Assembly (NCBI GenBank): GCA_037893245.1
Contig: JBAIAA010000704.1
Coordinates: 1 to 64,000 of the forward strand
Direction: 5' to 3'
Length of the DNA: 64,000 bases
DNA from: Crossaster papposus
Taxonomy: Eukaryota > Echinodermata > Asteroidea > Velatida > Solasteridae
The notes beneath the pieces were generated by a model, which did no database searches, was not told the DNA's origin, and saw only the letters and a list, made by a program, of their open reading frames with translations. The first letter of the stretch is position 1. Each line of letters opens with the position of its first letter. Below, one piece after another: positions 1 through 11,340 of this stretch. Position numbers and translations under genes: made by a program.

Positions 1-838
1 AGCTTCTGAAATTCCCTTTCTCACCATGTGCATATCTTAAAAAGTCATTTGACTTATTCCTGATTTCGATGGAGCGGGTTGAAAAAAAAAGTGGCATCAG
101 GATGCAACTTTCTTTCTCAGTGTGGGCGATGCCCTTCCGTTCCGTTATATACAGTTTACTCTGAGGCTTATATTTAACTAAATGTCTTAACTAAAGTTTG
201 TCACAGTGAGTAACAAAAAATATACAATTTTACAATTGGCCATACCATAGTTTTATTCTGTAGCAATATAGATAAGACATTTTTATACATCTTTTAGAGT
301 CTAACTCTTTCTGCATCTTTTGGTGCCACTTTAACTGATTAGTTTTCATGAATGACTGCACAGGAAACAATTAGGGGGTCGGGTGAAATTTGAGTTGCAC
401 CAACTGGTCGAGGCTAGATAAGAAAGAGACAATTAAAAAAAAACCACAACCATTGCCTTTTTAATTTAATTAAAATGTTTTAAATAAACACGAAGTTTAA
501 AAGCTAATTCATTTTTTGTTTGGTCTCTTTGTTAGAAATCATGAAATCTTACCCATAGTCTTTTGGATGAGCAAGAAGATCAAAATCCAAATAGTAGTGT
601 TTCGGAGTAGCTATTAAATAATTATGTTGGTGTGTGTGTGTGTACATGTTCAAATGATAAATTAATCTTTTTGGTTAATGGCGGTTGCTATCTTTCTGTT
701 GCAAAAGTGCGGTTTTTGTATTGGTTTTATATATACGGTACCGGTATAAACTATAAAGTGCATTTAACACAAAGCTCCAATGCACTGCACAAGAGTCATT
801 GAAACAAGATTATTTGAGTGAGATAAACAAATGTGCCT
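1..838. other. non-coding, no gene seen
   Basis: AT-rich sequence with no open frame of useful length, no splice-bounded coding stretch and only a short GT run near 629-641. If the exon at 1261-1793 is internal, this would be intron. Confidence 0.5.
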
Positions 839-1237
839 TTAAAGGTAGGATACACCATTGGTAATTGCTTGAATAATCATTAATGGGTAGATTTTTGGGG
901 TTGTATTTCTAATGGGTAGATTTTTGGGGTTGTATTTCATAGTACATGTATATCGTTTAACTGACCTGTCCGAAGTTTTACAATCATGGAAGCCGAGAAA
1001 AGCACAAAAAACAGCGTCTGTTTTCAACCGGCGTTGGGCAGTTATTTTTATGTTATTATTTTTTTTTCGTGATCGCCGTCCGGCGAATTATATTTTTCGG
1101 AATAATTACAGGATATCCAGCGCAATCATTTTGCTGGATGCCTAGAATCATTATTTACTTTCAAATGAGTAAGATATTTCTTAATAATTCGGTAGTAAAT
1201 ATTGTTGATATCTGCAAATGGTGTATACTACCTTTAA
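839..1237 (+). mobile_element. family A TTAA-bounded MITE, copy A1
   Basis: Begins TTAA-AGGTAGGATACACCATT and ends GGTGTATACTACCT-TTAA, so the ends are inverted and both abut TTAA. The interior matches the other A copies (CGATCGCCGTCCGGCGA core, TTACTTTCAAATGAGTAAGA right half). A stretch of about 29 bp near 881-938 is duplicated in tandem only in this copy. It has no transposase and is therefore non-autonomous. It ends 23 bp before the putative splice acceptor of the next exon. Confidence 0.88.
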
Positions 1238-1260
1238 CCAGTTTATGCCTCTTTTTCCAG

Positions 1261-1793
1261 TGTCTTTCATGGTCACAAGTGCCTTTACCCATCACCACTG
1301 CTGCCACACCTGCCACCAATACCACAACAGCCGACGCCATCGCCAACTATGAGTGGCTCCAGGAAAAGCCTGAGTGCCTCCTTATCCCTGGAAGACCTGG
1401 ACCTGGACACTAGCCAATTTCGCAAGTCGCGCAGCCGCCATGCCTCCACCAGCTCCTACCAATCCAACCCCGGCACCAGCTCCTATCATCGCCACGGCTC
1501 GGTCTCGCGCGTACCCATGTCTACCGGCACTACCGCGACCGACACCAATGCCATTTACACGGACAGACTCCAGCCCACCAACAACACCATTCCAAGGACT
1601 AAAAAGTCCACCCAATCGGCCGCGTCCGAAGGTAGCCCCAGCACCCGGGGTAGAGGCGCACTGAGGAAGACCGTGTCCTCCCCTATCGGGCCTATTCAAG
1701 GCAACAACGTGGTCGGGGCGAGGTTGGCGAACTCCTGCGGTCTGGAGCTCCAGAGGTACACTCATCTTGTGACTGACATTGAGGATGACTCCG
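1261..1793 (+). CDS. candidate coding exon, Ser/Pro/Arg-rich protein of unknown family
   Basis: A pyrimidine-rich tract ending CTCTTTTTCCAG (to 1260) is a good splice acceptor, and GTAAGT at 1794 is a near-perfect donor. Between them one frame stays open for 177 codons: the first base completes a codon, reading then runs from 1262, and one base is left over (phase 1 exit). The encoded segment starts proline-rich (YPSPLLPHLPPIPQQP), then has basic-serine motifs (RKSLS, RKSRSRH) suited to phosphorylation, a Ser/Thr/Tyr-rich linker, and ends in the acidic VTDIEDDSG. The GC content is clearly higher than in the flanks. The in-frame ATG at 1349 has A at -3 and could start a shorter isoform; either an internal exon or a first exon is possible. 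I do not recognise the protein; it looks like a disordered regulatory N-terminal region. Reading past the donor gives only KF and a stop, which supports splicing. Confidence 0.6.
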
Positions 1794-2685
1794 GTAAGTT
1801 TTGAAAATTGAGCAGACCTTCTAAATTTCATGAGTCATGAGTCATGCCGACCTCAAATTAGAATGTTTGAAATTGGCATGGTGAAAGGTGATAATTGTTC
1901 CGAAGAATGGCAGTGCCGCTACACTTTTTTCTGAATGCCATGCAATTGCCAGCGCTGAACTCATAAAATCAGTTTTGAACTTGCGGCAAACATTTTAGGT
2001 ACCGGTACATGCATGCTGACAAGTGACAACAACCTCTCTTTTAGTTTGATCGTGCCAAAAGAGCATTGAACTGCTTGAATGTTACTTTTAATCTGGCCCG
2101 CTACTAACTCCGGATGCATTTGGTTCGATTGATGAAGCTGGTTTGGAGTTTAGAGTAACAGCTGTGTACAACCACAGCCACGCTACCAGTATAGTGCAGT
2201 GCCGTCAATTCAATTCAGTTGAGTTTAGCAAGGCAGTGGCACGGCAATTAATTTAAAGGACTCATTTTGTAGAATGTCCTCAGCTTAATGTATTGTGCTT
2301 TTACTGGTAATTTTGGAACTGGGCAATGTATAGCTAGTTCATTTTGAGGTGTGAGCGTTTGTTAGTACATGGATGCATCATGAGTACATGTACATCTCTT
2401 GGGCTTTCATTGTTAACCCTTAACTTCCATCAGAATCCACCCTCTCCCTTTTTTATTGAAAGGGTGAAACCATTACCATTATCAAGTAATCATAGTGTGA
2501 GGAGTGATTATGTAAAGCAAATTGTACCTACATTGTATATCCAACAATTAAAAATAATTTTAACACATTTTTAATGATACTCGAGAGGCAATTTATATGT
2601 AAACACTTCTGAGGTAACAGAGACAAGGAAAATGTCACACTTTGGACCTTCAATTTCTAGAATGACCCACACTTAACATGTACAG
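1794..2685. other. probable intron, nothing else seen
   Basis: Follows the GTAAGT donor. It is AT-rich, stop codons are frequent in all frames, and I found no repeat shared with the rest of the window. Confidence 0.45.
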
Positions 2686-2691
2686 GTGTAT

Positions 2692-3537
2692 CAGGCCTTC
2701 ATTTTAAAGGAGCGCGATCGCGCTCGCGCTCCTCCGTGCTCCTTAAAAAATTTTAAGGAGAGCAAAAAAAAGCGCTCCTTACAATTTTAACAAGAGCAAA
2801 AAAAATAAAAAATAAAAAATAAAAAATTCTTTCCATCACTGCACATCACCGTAATACCTGGAATTCACGTTCATTGATTGTACCACACCAAACCCACACA
2901 CCTTGCGAGTTAAAACCGATTCCTCACCATGGAATCACCTACATGTACCTGCAACTGATGAGTGTCATAACAGTAAAGACACGAAAGCATTGCTATTGCT
3001 AACACAAGAGAATTTGCGATTACAATTCTCTCCCAACATTCACCAGTAGTTCAACTTTTGGTTAAGAAAATGATGGCGCTTTCCCATCCAGTGACATTTC
3101 TCTCTCAAATAAAATCACATCAGATTTTTCTTATACCAACAACGGTCATCTAGTCTTTCGTGTTCGCCCATTCCATTTATTTCTGACATAACGGGCCTAG
3201 ACTAATTCGCGCTTAATTAAGCCATACAAGTCACAGAGAGAGAAATGTCACTGGATGGGAAAGCGCCATCATTCTCTTAACCAAAAGTTGAACTACTGGT
3301 GAATGTTGTGTTCCTTTTTTTGAGTATGTGTTTATTAAAGGCATAGACACCTTTGGTTGTCATCAGATAGTGTCCAGGGCCTTTAAACTTGCGTTTTGTT
3401 AGCGAGAGCAAATCACTCTCCTTAATTCATTGTTTTGATTTAAGGAGAGCGATTTTAAAATCACTCGCCTTAATTCACCTTTTGATTTAAGGAGAGCGAT
3501 GCACAGCTCTCCTCAGATTTATTAAAATGAAGGCCTG
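2692..3537. mobile_element. CAGGCC-ended hAT-like non-autonomous element with internal foldback
   Basis: The ends are inverted: CAGGCCTTCATTTTAA at 2692 and its complement finishing at 3537. GTGTAT occurs directly outside both ends (2686-2691 and 3538-3543), as expected for a target duplication, perhaps the remnant of an 8-bp one. Inside, two arms of about 72 bp (3035-3106 and 3234-3306) are reverse complements around a 127-bp loop, and several GGAGAGCGAT-type motifs with TTAAGG repeat near both ends. It has no ORF. A CAGG terminus with a 6-8 bp duplication suggests hAT, but that is inference. Confidence 0.7.
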
Positions 3538-3543
3538 GTGTAT

Positions 3544-4112
3544 GCTTAGTTTTGTGTAGCCACCTTTTCAATAAGTGCATTTTCTGTCCATTATGTGTCA
3601 CTGAGTATTAAATTAAGCCTGAACAGTTAAGGCCAAACTGTGAAGCGGACAAAAAACAGACTGAAATCTCAAAAGCAGCAGTGTACTGCTTTTTTTGGGG
3701 GGGGTGTGGGGGGTGTACTTGTTCTTGTACCGTACTTAATTTTTAGCCTGCGAACTGACTGTTCAGTTTGCAACCAACAACTTTAAACACGATTTCGCTT
3801 TTTGCAATTGTAGCCCGAGTGAGGTCTGAAAACCGCCGATAAACCTTGGATTTCCCTCAGCCTCGTCGTTTCAAAACACCTAAACAAATAAAACGGACCT
3901 CTCCAATTGTCCCTCTTTTGTTTTTGGAAGGCCCTCCATAGGTTATGTACACGAATCAGAATCGGGGACCTTTTCGAAATAGGGGACCATATTGTCCTCT
4001 ATTGTTATACTTTATGTACCTATTTCAATCAAAAACAAACTCACACACAAACACAAATAGTCAAACATTACATACATGTACCTTGTGTGGTCATTTATTT
4101 TAATTTGTGTAG
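3544..4112. other. non-coding
   Basis: AT-rich with a G-tract at 3696-3717. No coding or shared repeat signal was seen. Confidence 0.4.
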
Positions 4113-4334
4113 TTAACCAGTTCGCGCCGGAGGACGTACATACACGCCCATACGTATTTGTATACACGCACATTTTTCTCCAGATTCAAAACTGATGACG
4201 CATAAACATGTGACGAGCAAGGCCGGAAATCTCTGTCAGTAGCGAGCAAGGCCGGAAATGCGTGGGTGTGCTTTCCAGTCCTAAACCCGGCTCGGCTCGG
4301 TGATGTTAAAATAATCCCGGCATGAATTGGTTAA
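4113..4334 (+). mobile_element. family B TTAA-bounded MITE, copy B1
   Basis: Starts TTAA-CCAGTTCGCGCCGG and ends CCCGGCATGAATTGG-TTAA. The interior has the family hallmarks GATGACGCATAAACA, GCAAGGCCGGAAAT (twice) and GCGTGGGTGTGCTT. It has no ORF. Confidence 0.87.
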
Positions 4335-4749
4335 GAATCCTCACACCATGAAAATTCTTTCAAGTTTCAACCCACATTTGTGACTGATATAGTATCCTAA
4401 AGTATTTCTCTTCACTTTTCCTAAATATAACCCTAACTCATTTTACCTCTAGAGCTCTTTATCAAAAAGGGAGAAACCTTGTGTGGACGTGGATTAGTCC
4501 ACACAAGGTTTTCGGCTTGTGTATTGTGTGGACATCTTGCAATTCACACAGCATTTGCAAGGTTGGTACATGACTTGTACAGTACACTCGTACGAGACAG
4601 GAAGCAACAAGATTTGATTTAAACATTGATTAGTAGCCGAAGGCACACAAGTTGTTGGCCAAAATCAACGCCCCTCCCACAGTATTACAACCAGATAAAA
4701 TATCCACACAGCCTGAGAGCTCTTGAATTCCTGTTCTTGTTGCTAGCAG

Positions 4750-5029
4750 TTAAAGGTAGTATACACCATTTGCAGATATCAAAAATATTTACTACCGAAT
4801 TATTACAAAATATCCTACTCATTTGAAAGTAAATGTTGATTCTAGGCATCAAGCAAAAGGATTGCGTTAGATATCCTGTAATTGTTCCGAAAAATATAAT
4901 TTTATAATGAAAAATTTCAATTATAATGAAAAAACAAAGATAACATAAGAATAACTGCTCGACGCCGGTTGAAAAAAAACCACTGTTTTTCGTGCTTTTC
5001 TCGGCATCCATGATGTATACTACCTTTAA
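4750..5029 (-). mobile_element. family A MITE, copy A2, internally deleted
   Basis: TTAA-AGGTAGTATACACCATTTGCAGATATC at the left and GTATACTACCT-TTAA at the right. Relative to full copies it lacks the section between CATGATTGTAAAACTTCGG and the terminal repeat. The orientation is opposite to A1. Confidence 0.87.
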
Positions 5030-5397
5030 GTTCAGTTTTTCCCCCATCTTTTTCTCCTTCCTTTTTGTCGTTGTTATTGCTGCTTCAGTGCATGCTGCTG
5101 CATGCTTGAGTAGACTGGAATTCCGTCATTCATTCTTCCATTCTCGCCGCGTATTGATCCACGGTTCATCGTTCAAACACGTTTGCCCCGTACAGATACG
5201 CGTGGCAGATAGCAGTATATAGTACGTAGTGGTTTTTCGTACGTGCCTGGCTGTTAGGGTAATAATGCACAACGGGTTTCCATCACTGGTGCCACATTAC
5301 GTACATGTACATATATTTTTCAACCGATCATCCTCGCATATAAAGGTCTCTATTATTGATTGATTGTAATTTCACCCTTATCGCTCACCACCTCCCC

Positions 5398-5415
5398 ACC
5401 CCCCCCCCCCCCCCC
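5398..5415. repeat. poly-C tract
   Basis: About 18 uninterrupted C. Confidence 0.9.
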
Positions 5416-5552
5416 GACTTGTTATCATCGCTGTCTCCCATAAATGTTTGATTTATCATTTATCAAGGTGTCACAGTATTACGAGTTGTTTATCAAATCA
5501 AAGAATTTCTTTTTGATGAATTATTATAAATTTAATCTGTCTTTAAAAATAC

Positions 5553-5588
5553 TTTTTTTTTTTTTTTTTTTTTTTTGGGGGGGGGGGG
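5553..5588. repeat. T24-G12 homopolymer junction
   Basis: Twenty-four T followed directly by twelve G, immediately upstream of the G-rich 14-bp array. Confidence 0.9.
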
Positions 5589-5627
5589 ACATTGTATGAC
5601 GCCTCTAATGCCATGGGGGAGGGGAGG

Positions 5628-5892
5628 GGGGGGGGGGAGAGGAGGGAGGGGTGAGGAGAGGAGGGAGGGGTGAGGAGGGAGGGGTGAGGAGGGAGGGGTG
5701 AGGAGGGAGGGGTGAGGAGGGAGGGGTGAGGAGGGAGGGGTGAGGAGGGAGGGGTGAGGAGGGAGGGGTGAGGAGGGAGGGGTGAGGAGGGAGGGGTGAG
5801 GAGGGAGGGGTGAGGAGGGAGGGGTGAGGAGGGAGGGGTGAGGAGGGAGGGGTGAGGAGGGAGGGGTGAGGAGGGAGGGGTGAGGAGGGAGG
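5628..5892. repeat. 14-bp G-rich tandem array
   Basis: The unit GGGGTGAGGAGGGA is repeated about 17 times with very few changes after a slightly irregular first part. Every unit carries several G-runs on the + strand, so the strand is very purine-biased and could form G-quadruplex or triplex structures (inference). The minus-strand open frame reading Leu-Thr-Pro-Pro-Ser is a by-product of the low-complexity repeat and is not called as a gene. Confidence 0.93.
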
Positions 5893-7120
5893 TGTAACTT
5901 CTTTTACTGGATAACATACTGAAATTGATTGTAAACCTTAGATCCCCTACCCCCCCCCCCCCCCTTTCACTGAATAACATATTTAAATTGATTGTAAACC
6001 TAGATTTCCAGCAAAAATAGTCCGAGCCCACCTGCGCTGTGTTTTGACAAATTTGTTATTCATGAAAATACTACAGTGTTGCGCCAACAGAGTCTTTCGC
6101 AAAGTTCACAACTTGTTGTACACCTTTCTGTGAAGGACGAGATACTGTTCATGTAGCGTAGCCTAAGTGATTTAAGGATCCCCTCACCCAGGGAGTGCAC
6201 TCTAGTTATTGTACAAGATGTACCGGTACGATAGGTACACTGTACCTGTAGTGGCTGCGGTCACCAAAAGGCAAAAATGCCATTCAATAGAAGTCTCCAT
6301 TTCTAAGTGGAGTAGATAAACTAGGTCAAAAAGGAATCGATCCGATGAAAATATACAGAAAAAAAAGAAAGGAAAAAAAATAAAAAAAATATTTGGTCTA
6401 TTTTACAGCCACTACGCGCCCAGTGTAAACATAGTACATGTAAACGCCATTCTAGATTCTAGTTTCTTCCCATTTTTCAGGCTTAATTTGCATGCAAGGG
6501 CAATTCATGCAGTGTGAGAAAAAAAACACAGGCCCTTACGCACCGTACATGATGAATATTTACAATGAATGGCGATTTGTATATTTTTTTATCAGGTATT
6601 CACAGCTGGCGCAAAAAAAGACCCCAGGCTTTTTTGTTGTATTATACACGAACGCTTCCGTGATGCTCTTCAACATGTCCTGCACGAGTCTTGTAATGAA
6701 AAAAAAAAAAGAGTTTTGTAAAAAGAAAAAAATTGTAGTATGTGATGGCAATTCAATATCATTCTGAAGTATTTTTTGCAGCGCTTGGAAATTAATTTGA
6801 ATAGTGTCATTTGTGTCAAAATGAAATGAAATGAAGTCCTTCCGTTGTATGAGGTTTTAAAGAGCTCTATGGAAAATGTGCAAAGAGTATACGAGCAGTG
6901 TGGAAGTACAAGGCCTGATACAAACTTGTACAGTCCTCATTTGGATAACCTCAATCCAGCAAAATCATCCAGCATTAGTTTATTCTTCAGTGGCAAAACC
7001 TCAAATGCCCCCAATCCCACAAACTCCTCTGATTCAATAACTTCCAAGTGCCCTAAATTCTGCATTTTGCAAAAAGGATTTTGGAGAATTTAGGATGGTC
7101 ATGGTTAAAAACTGTATTAA
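5893..7120. other. non-coding
   Basis: AT-rich with C-tract 5950-5964 and A-rich runs near 6358-6390 and 6700-6730. No exon with splice signals was found. Confidence 0.4.
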
Positions 7121-7528
7121 GTCGTGCTGTGCACTATCATGTAATGGCCCACTTAACGTCGAGAGGGTGAACGTTTCATCAAAATGTGATTTTTATTTTT
7201 TGTCATGAATGACATCTTTAATACCTACAGTTTCAGGTTTCATTCACAGAAATGTTGATTTGATGATTAAAGTGGAAAAAACAACCATTTTGTGTGCATC
7301 GTTCTGTTGTACCGGTAGTACAACAGAGCCGGCTATTTCAAAGCCTGTTTTCTAAGTTGTGTAATTTGAACTCCAAGGAAGTAATCAATACGTAAACACA
7401 TCATATCTTCAAAATGAAAGGGGTTATGATGCTATATTATATACCAAATAAAAGCTTACGCTGTGGGCTTTTCAACCATGTATATTTTGGCGATAACATA
7501 ATACACCTTTCTGTAGAGCCGGTCACAT
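7121..7528. mobile_element. family F element (GGTCACA-ended), copy F4, degraded
   Basis: Ends in TGTAGAGCCGGTCACA like copy F3. Its interior (CAACAGAGCCGGCTATTTCAAAGCC and the GACATCTTTAATACCTACAGTTTCAGG region) matches F3 in reverse order and orientation. The left terminus is lost. Confidence 0.6.
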
Positions 7529-9058
7529 TTGTTTAACCCTAATGATCCCCATACAGCCAAATTCCAACTCAAGGGTTTGGTGGAGTTTAGCTGTGTAGTG
7601 CACAGTTTAATAGCACCGGATGTTGGGATTTGCAAGGATAAGAAAGGTTAATCCTAGTAAATCACCAAAAGGAGTCGAGGTTAATGACACATGCAACTGT
7701 AAGAAAATGGAAAAGAAGTTTGGCCGATTGGCATTCATAATGTAACTGCAATATACGATGTAGTGCTGTTCATCTTAATAATTTAGTATTTGATTATTCA
7801 AATATATTCGAAACTTGTTTTACACACGCCAGCTGCAGCTACAGTACCTTCGTCACTGGTGATTAGAATATTCAGATTTTGAGTATTTGAATATTCAGTG
7901 TTTTCGGGACAGTCCTACATTAGTGCAGGTACTCTATTTCTTTTGGTATAGCGTTATGGGGACAACCCATAGGGTTTGTGTAAACTGAAATCTCTCTAAT
8001 CTCAAACTCAGAACACTCTAAAATTCTAAAATGTTCAGGATCACCCTAATTTGTCCTCTTCTTCATTTTCTTTCATTATACCCTAACCCGATTTTACCTT
8101 GTTCTACCTTTACTGAACACCCAACGCGCTCTGGGGACTCAAAAATGTCCCCACTACTTGGTCTGTCTTTTCCAAACAAAAGAGCCTGTCCCCCCTAACT
8201 CGTTGAGTGCCTACCCATGTATACACAAATGTAACCTGACATAATTAAGTTAAATAAATAAAAAAATTATGAACTGAAATTTAGTTGTTGTCAGTGAATT
8301 AGTGTTGATATATAATGTACAACATTATAGCCTGGGAGTTGAGTACTGTATCGTACACTTTATAGTCTTGTAATGTGAACACAACTTGATACATGTATCA
8401 AGCTAGTTACCGAGTACATGTCGTTCAAACCTGGGATATATATATACGGGTACGTCTATACGTGACATACTATTTAGGTTGTATCCGATTTCAGCCTCTC
8501 AGGACATTTAATTGTATGAGATACTGTATATCACCGCCATTGATCAGGAAAAGACGAGCGTGTAACTAATACCGGATAGGAGCGCAAGCCTCCTAGACAC
8601 AACCTTGTCGTAAAAGGAGAGGTTGTACCATGTTCCTTTACTGCTTCCATTAATTGAGCACTTTTTATCCCTCGGCACTCAGCTTTGAATCCCTTCTCTA
8701 AGAGTTTTACAATTTTTTCTAATTTGATAGGAGGGAGTACTCGTACACGTACAGTGTATGTAGATGAGTCATTATTAGGTTTGTTTAAACAAAAAAATAG
8801 ACAAATAAAGGAAGGTAGGATTGAAGTTGTGAACGGAAGTTTTTTTTATGACTTTATTAGGGAAATGTTGACGACTTCATTACTGGTAAGAGGAATAACC
8901 CATGCCGCCCATTCCAAGTTCAATCTGAACAATATTACATACGCACTGTACCGGTATGTAGCACATTGCTCATTTCCAACAGTGACACCACTCCAAATCT
9001 AAAGAAGAATGTTCAATTGTTAACTTTGTATAGTGGATTTAGAGGGAGAAAGAGGTTT

Positions 9059-9089
<31 letters not shown>

Positions 9090-9617
9090 GTGGTTTGCAA
9101 CCCTCTAGTCAATGAGCTTCTAACTAATTTTAATTGAATGTTGGTTAAAAATAATAATAATTAATGGAAAGCTGACGTCCCTAAGTTTATTCTTAAATTG
9201 CCTTAGAATACAAGAGAAAGCATCATAGACGACCCAGACCTTCTCCTCTCTCCCTCTTCCTTCACCTAACCTACCCTCCCACTCCCAACTCCATGAATCT
9301 CATAATTCATTATTTTTTCTAAAGTAATTTAGTAACTATTTTTTCAAATGGAAAGTAAAGTCTCATAGCGTACACCCCTATCTGCAGTGTTGTTTTGGAA
9401 AAAGCAAAAACAAAAGATGTTTCTCAAAAGGGTATAAGCTTTTGGCGACCTTCCTTGTGCTTTCCAAATTTGCACAATTTATTATTTTGTGCAGTCCTTG
9501 ACTTGGAATGTTTATTTGCATAACCGGCTCACTCTGGCCACTTGCTTTCTTCACAAACCATCTGTTGCCACATCCTGGTCAAAGACCTGCCTATTGCTGA
9601 CTTGCCTGTATTCATGA
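7529..9617. other. non-coding
   Basis: No recognisable gene. Contains a T13-G22 homopolymer junction at 9056-9090. The open frame at 8685-9002 has no splice context or recognisable domain. Confidence 0.4.
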
Positions 9618-9618
9618 C

Positions 9619-9869
9619 AGGGGCCAAATTCATAGAGCTGCTAAGCACAAAAATTTGCTTAGCATGAAAATTTGTCCTTGGCAAAAACAAGGTTACAGAC
9701 CAAATTTTCACGTGATCTTTATTGTTTTTGGCTGGTTTTTGGCTTAGCATTAAAAACCCGTATAATTTTAGCTGGTAACCTGTTTTGAATGAGCAAGACT
9801 TTTTTGTGCTAAGCAAATTTTTGTGCTGAGCAAATTTTTGTGCTGAGCAGCTCTATGAAATGGGCCCCT
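9619..9869. mobile_element. GGGGCC foldback MITE, full copy
   Basis: Terminal inverted repeats: AGGGGCCAAATTCATAGAGCTGCT on the left (given as AGGGGCC plus CATAGAGCTGCT) and AGCAGCTCTATGAAAT plus GGGCCCCT on the right. The interior is built of repeated GCTTAGCA / TGCTAAGC motifs. Related copies lie at 30323, 41378 and 48764. Confidence 0.85.
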
Positions 9870-9880
9870 GGTCTTTCACG

Positions 9881-10008
9881 AGGATGTAGTCGAGTCCTTC
9901 AGAATTCCCTGGATGTCCATCATGAATCCTCCAGTCCCAGATGTTCGAATGAGGTTTCCCTTTTCGTTGTTCATCTAGTTTACTTGTGACTGGCTTTTTA
10001 TTTGTGAA
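9881..10008 (+). repeat. left flank of the 12-bp array, homologous to 63148-63290
   Basis: AGGATGTAGTCGAGTCC and TTGTTCATCTAG plus ACTTGTGACTGGCTT match the order and spacing of related words at 63148-63320, showing that the two loci belong to one repeat family. Confidence 0.75.
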
Positions 10009-11340
10009 GGACTTGCGAACGGACTTGCGAACGGACTTGCGAACGGACTTGCGAACGGACTTGCGAACGGACTTGCGAACGGACTTGCGAACGGACTTGC
10101 GAACGGACTTGCGAACGGACTTGCGAACGGACTTGCGAACGGACTTGCGAACGGACTTGCGAACGGACTTGCGAACGGACTTGCGAACGGACTTGCGAAC
10201 GGACTTGCGAACGGACTTGCGAACGGACTTGCGAACGGACTTGCGAACGGACTTGCGAACGGACTTGCGAACGGACTTGCGAACGGACTTGCGAACGGAC
10301 TTGCGAACGGACTTGCGAACGGACTTGCGAACGGACTTGCGAACGGACTTGCGAACGGACTTGCGAACGGACTTGCGAACGGACTTGCGAACGGACTTGC
10401 GAACGGACTTGCGAACGGACTTGCGAACGGACTTGCGAACGGACTTGCGAACGGACTTGCGAACGGACTTGCGAACGGACTTGCGAACGGACTTGCGAAC
10501 GGACTTGCGAACGGACTTGCGAACGGACTTGCGAACGGACTTGCGAACGGACTTGCGAACGGACTTGCGAACGGACTTGCGAACGGACTTGCGAACGGAC
10601 TTGCGAACGGACTTGCGAACGGACTTGCGAACGGACTTGCGAACGGACTTGCGAACGGACTTGCGAACGGACTTGCGAACGGACTTGCGAACGGACTTGC
10701 GAACGGACTTGCGAACGGACTTGCGAACGGACTTGCGAACGGACTTGCGAACGGACTTGCGAACGGACTTGCGAACGGACTTGCGAACGGACTTGCGAAC
10801 GGACTTGCGAACGGACTTGCGAACGGACTTGCGAACGGACTTGCGAACGGACTTGCGAACGGACTTGCGAACGGACTTGCGAACGGACTTGCGAACGGAC
10901 TTGCGAACGGACTTGCGAACGGACTTGCGAACGGACTTGCGAACGGACTTGCGAACGGACTTGCGAACGGACTTGCGAACGGACTTGCGAACGGACTTGC
11001 GAACGGACTTGCGAACGGACTTGCGAACGGACTTGCGAACGGACTTGCGAACGGACTTGCGAACGGACTTGCGAACGGACTTGCGAACGGACTTGCGAAC
11101 GGACTTGCGAACGGACTTGCGAACGGACTTGCGAACGGACTTGCGAACGGACTTGCGAACGGACTTGCGAACGGACTTGCGAACGGACTTGCGAACGGAC
11201 TTGCGAACGGACTTGCGAACGGACTTGCGAACGGACTTGCGAACGGACTTGCGAACGGACTTGCGAACGGACTTGCGAACGGACTTGCGAACGGACTTGC
11301 GAACGGACTTGCGAACGGACTTGCGAACGGACTTGCGAAC
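10009..11340 (+). repeat. perfect 12-bp satellite, 111 copies
   Basis: GGACTTGCGAAC is repeated 111 times over 1332 bp with no substitution or indel that I can see; it ends at TTGAACACATC. Because 12 is divisible by 3 and the unit has no stop in any frame, all six frames are open (for example Asp-Leu-Arg-Thr, Gly-Leu-Ala-Asn, Phe-Ala-Ser-Pro, Ser-Gln-Val-Arg). There is no coding context, so these are not called as genes. Each unit carries one CpG. The perfect uniformity indicates very recent expansion or strong homogenisation. Confidence 0.97.

Noticed and set aside
5543-6031. 162-codon Pro/Ser/Leu-rich open frame on the minus strand
   Set aside because: It is the translation of the 14-bp G-rich array and homopolymers.
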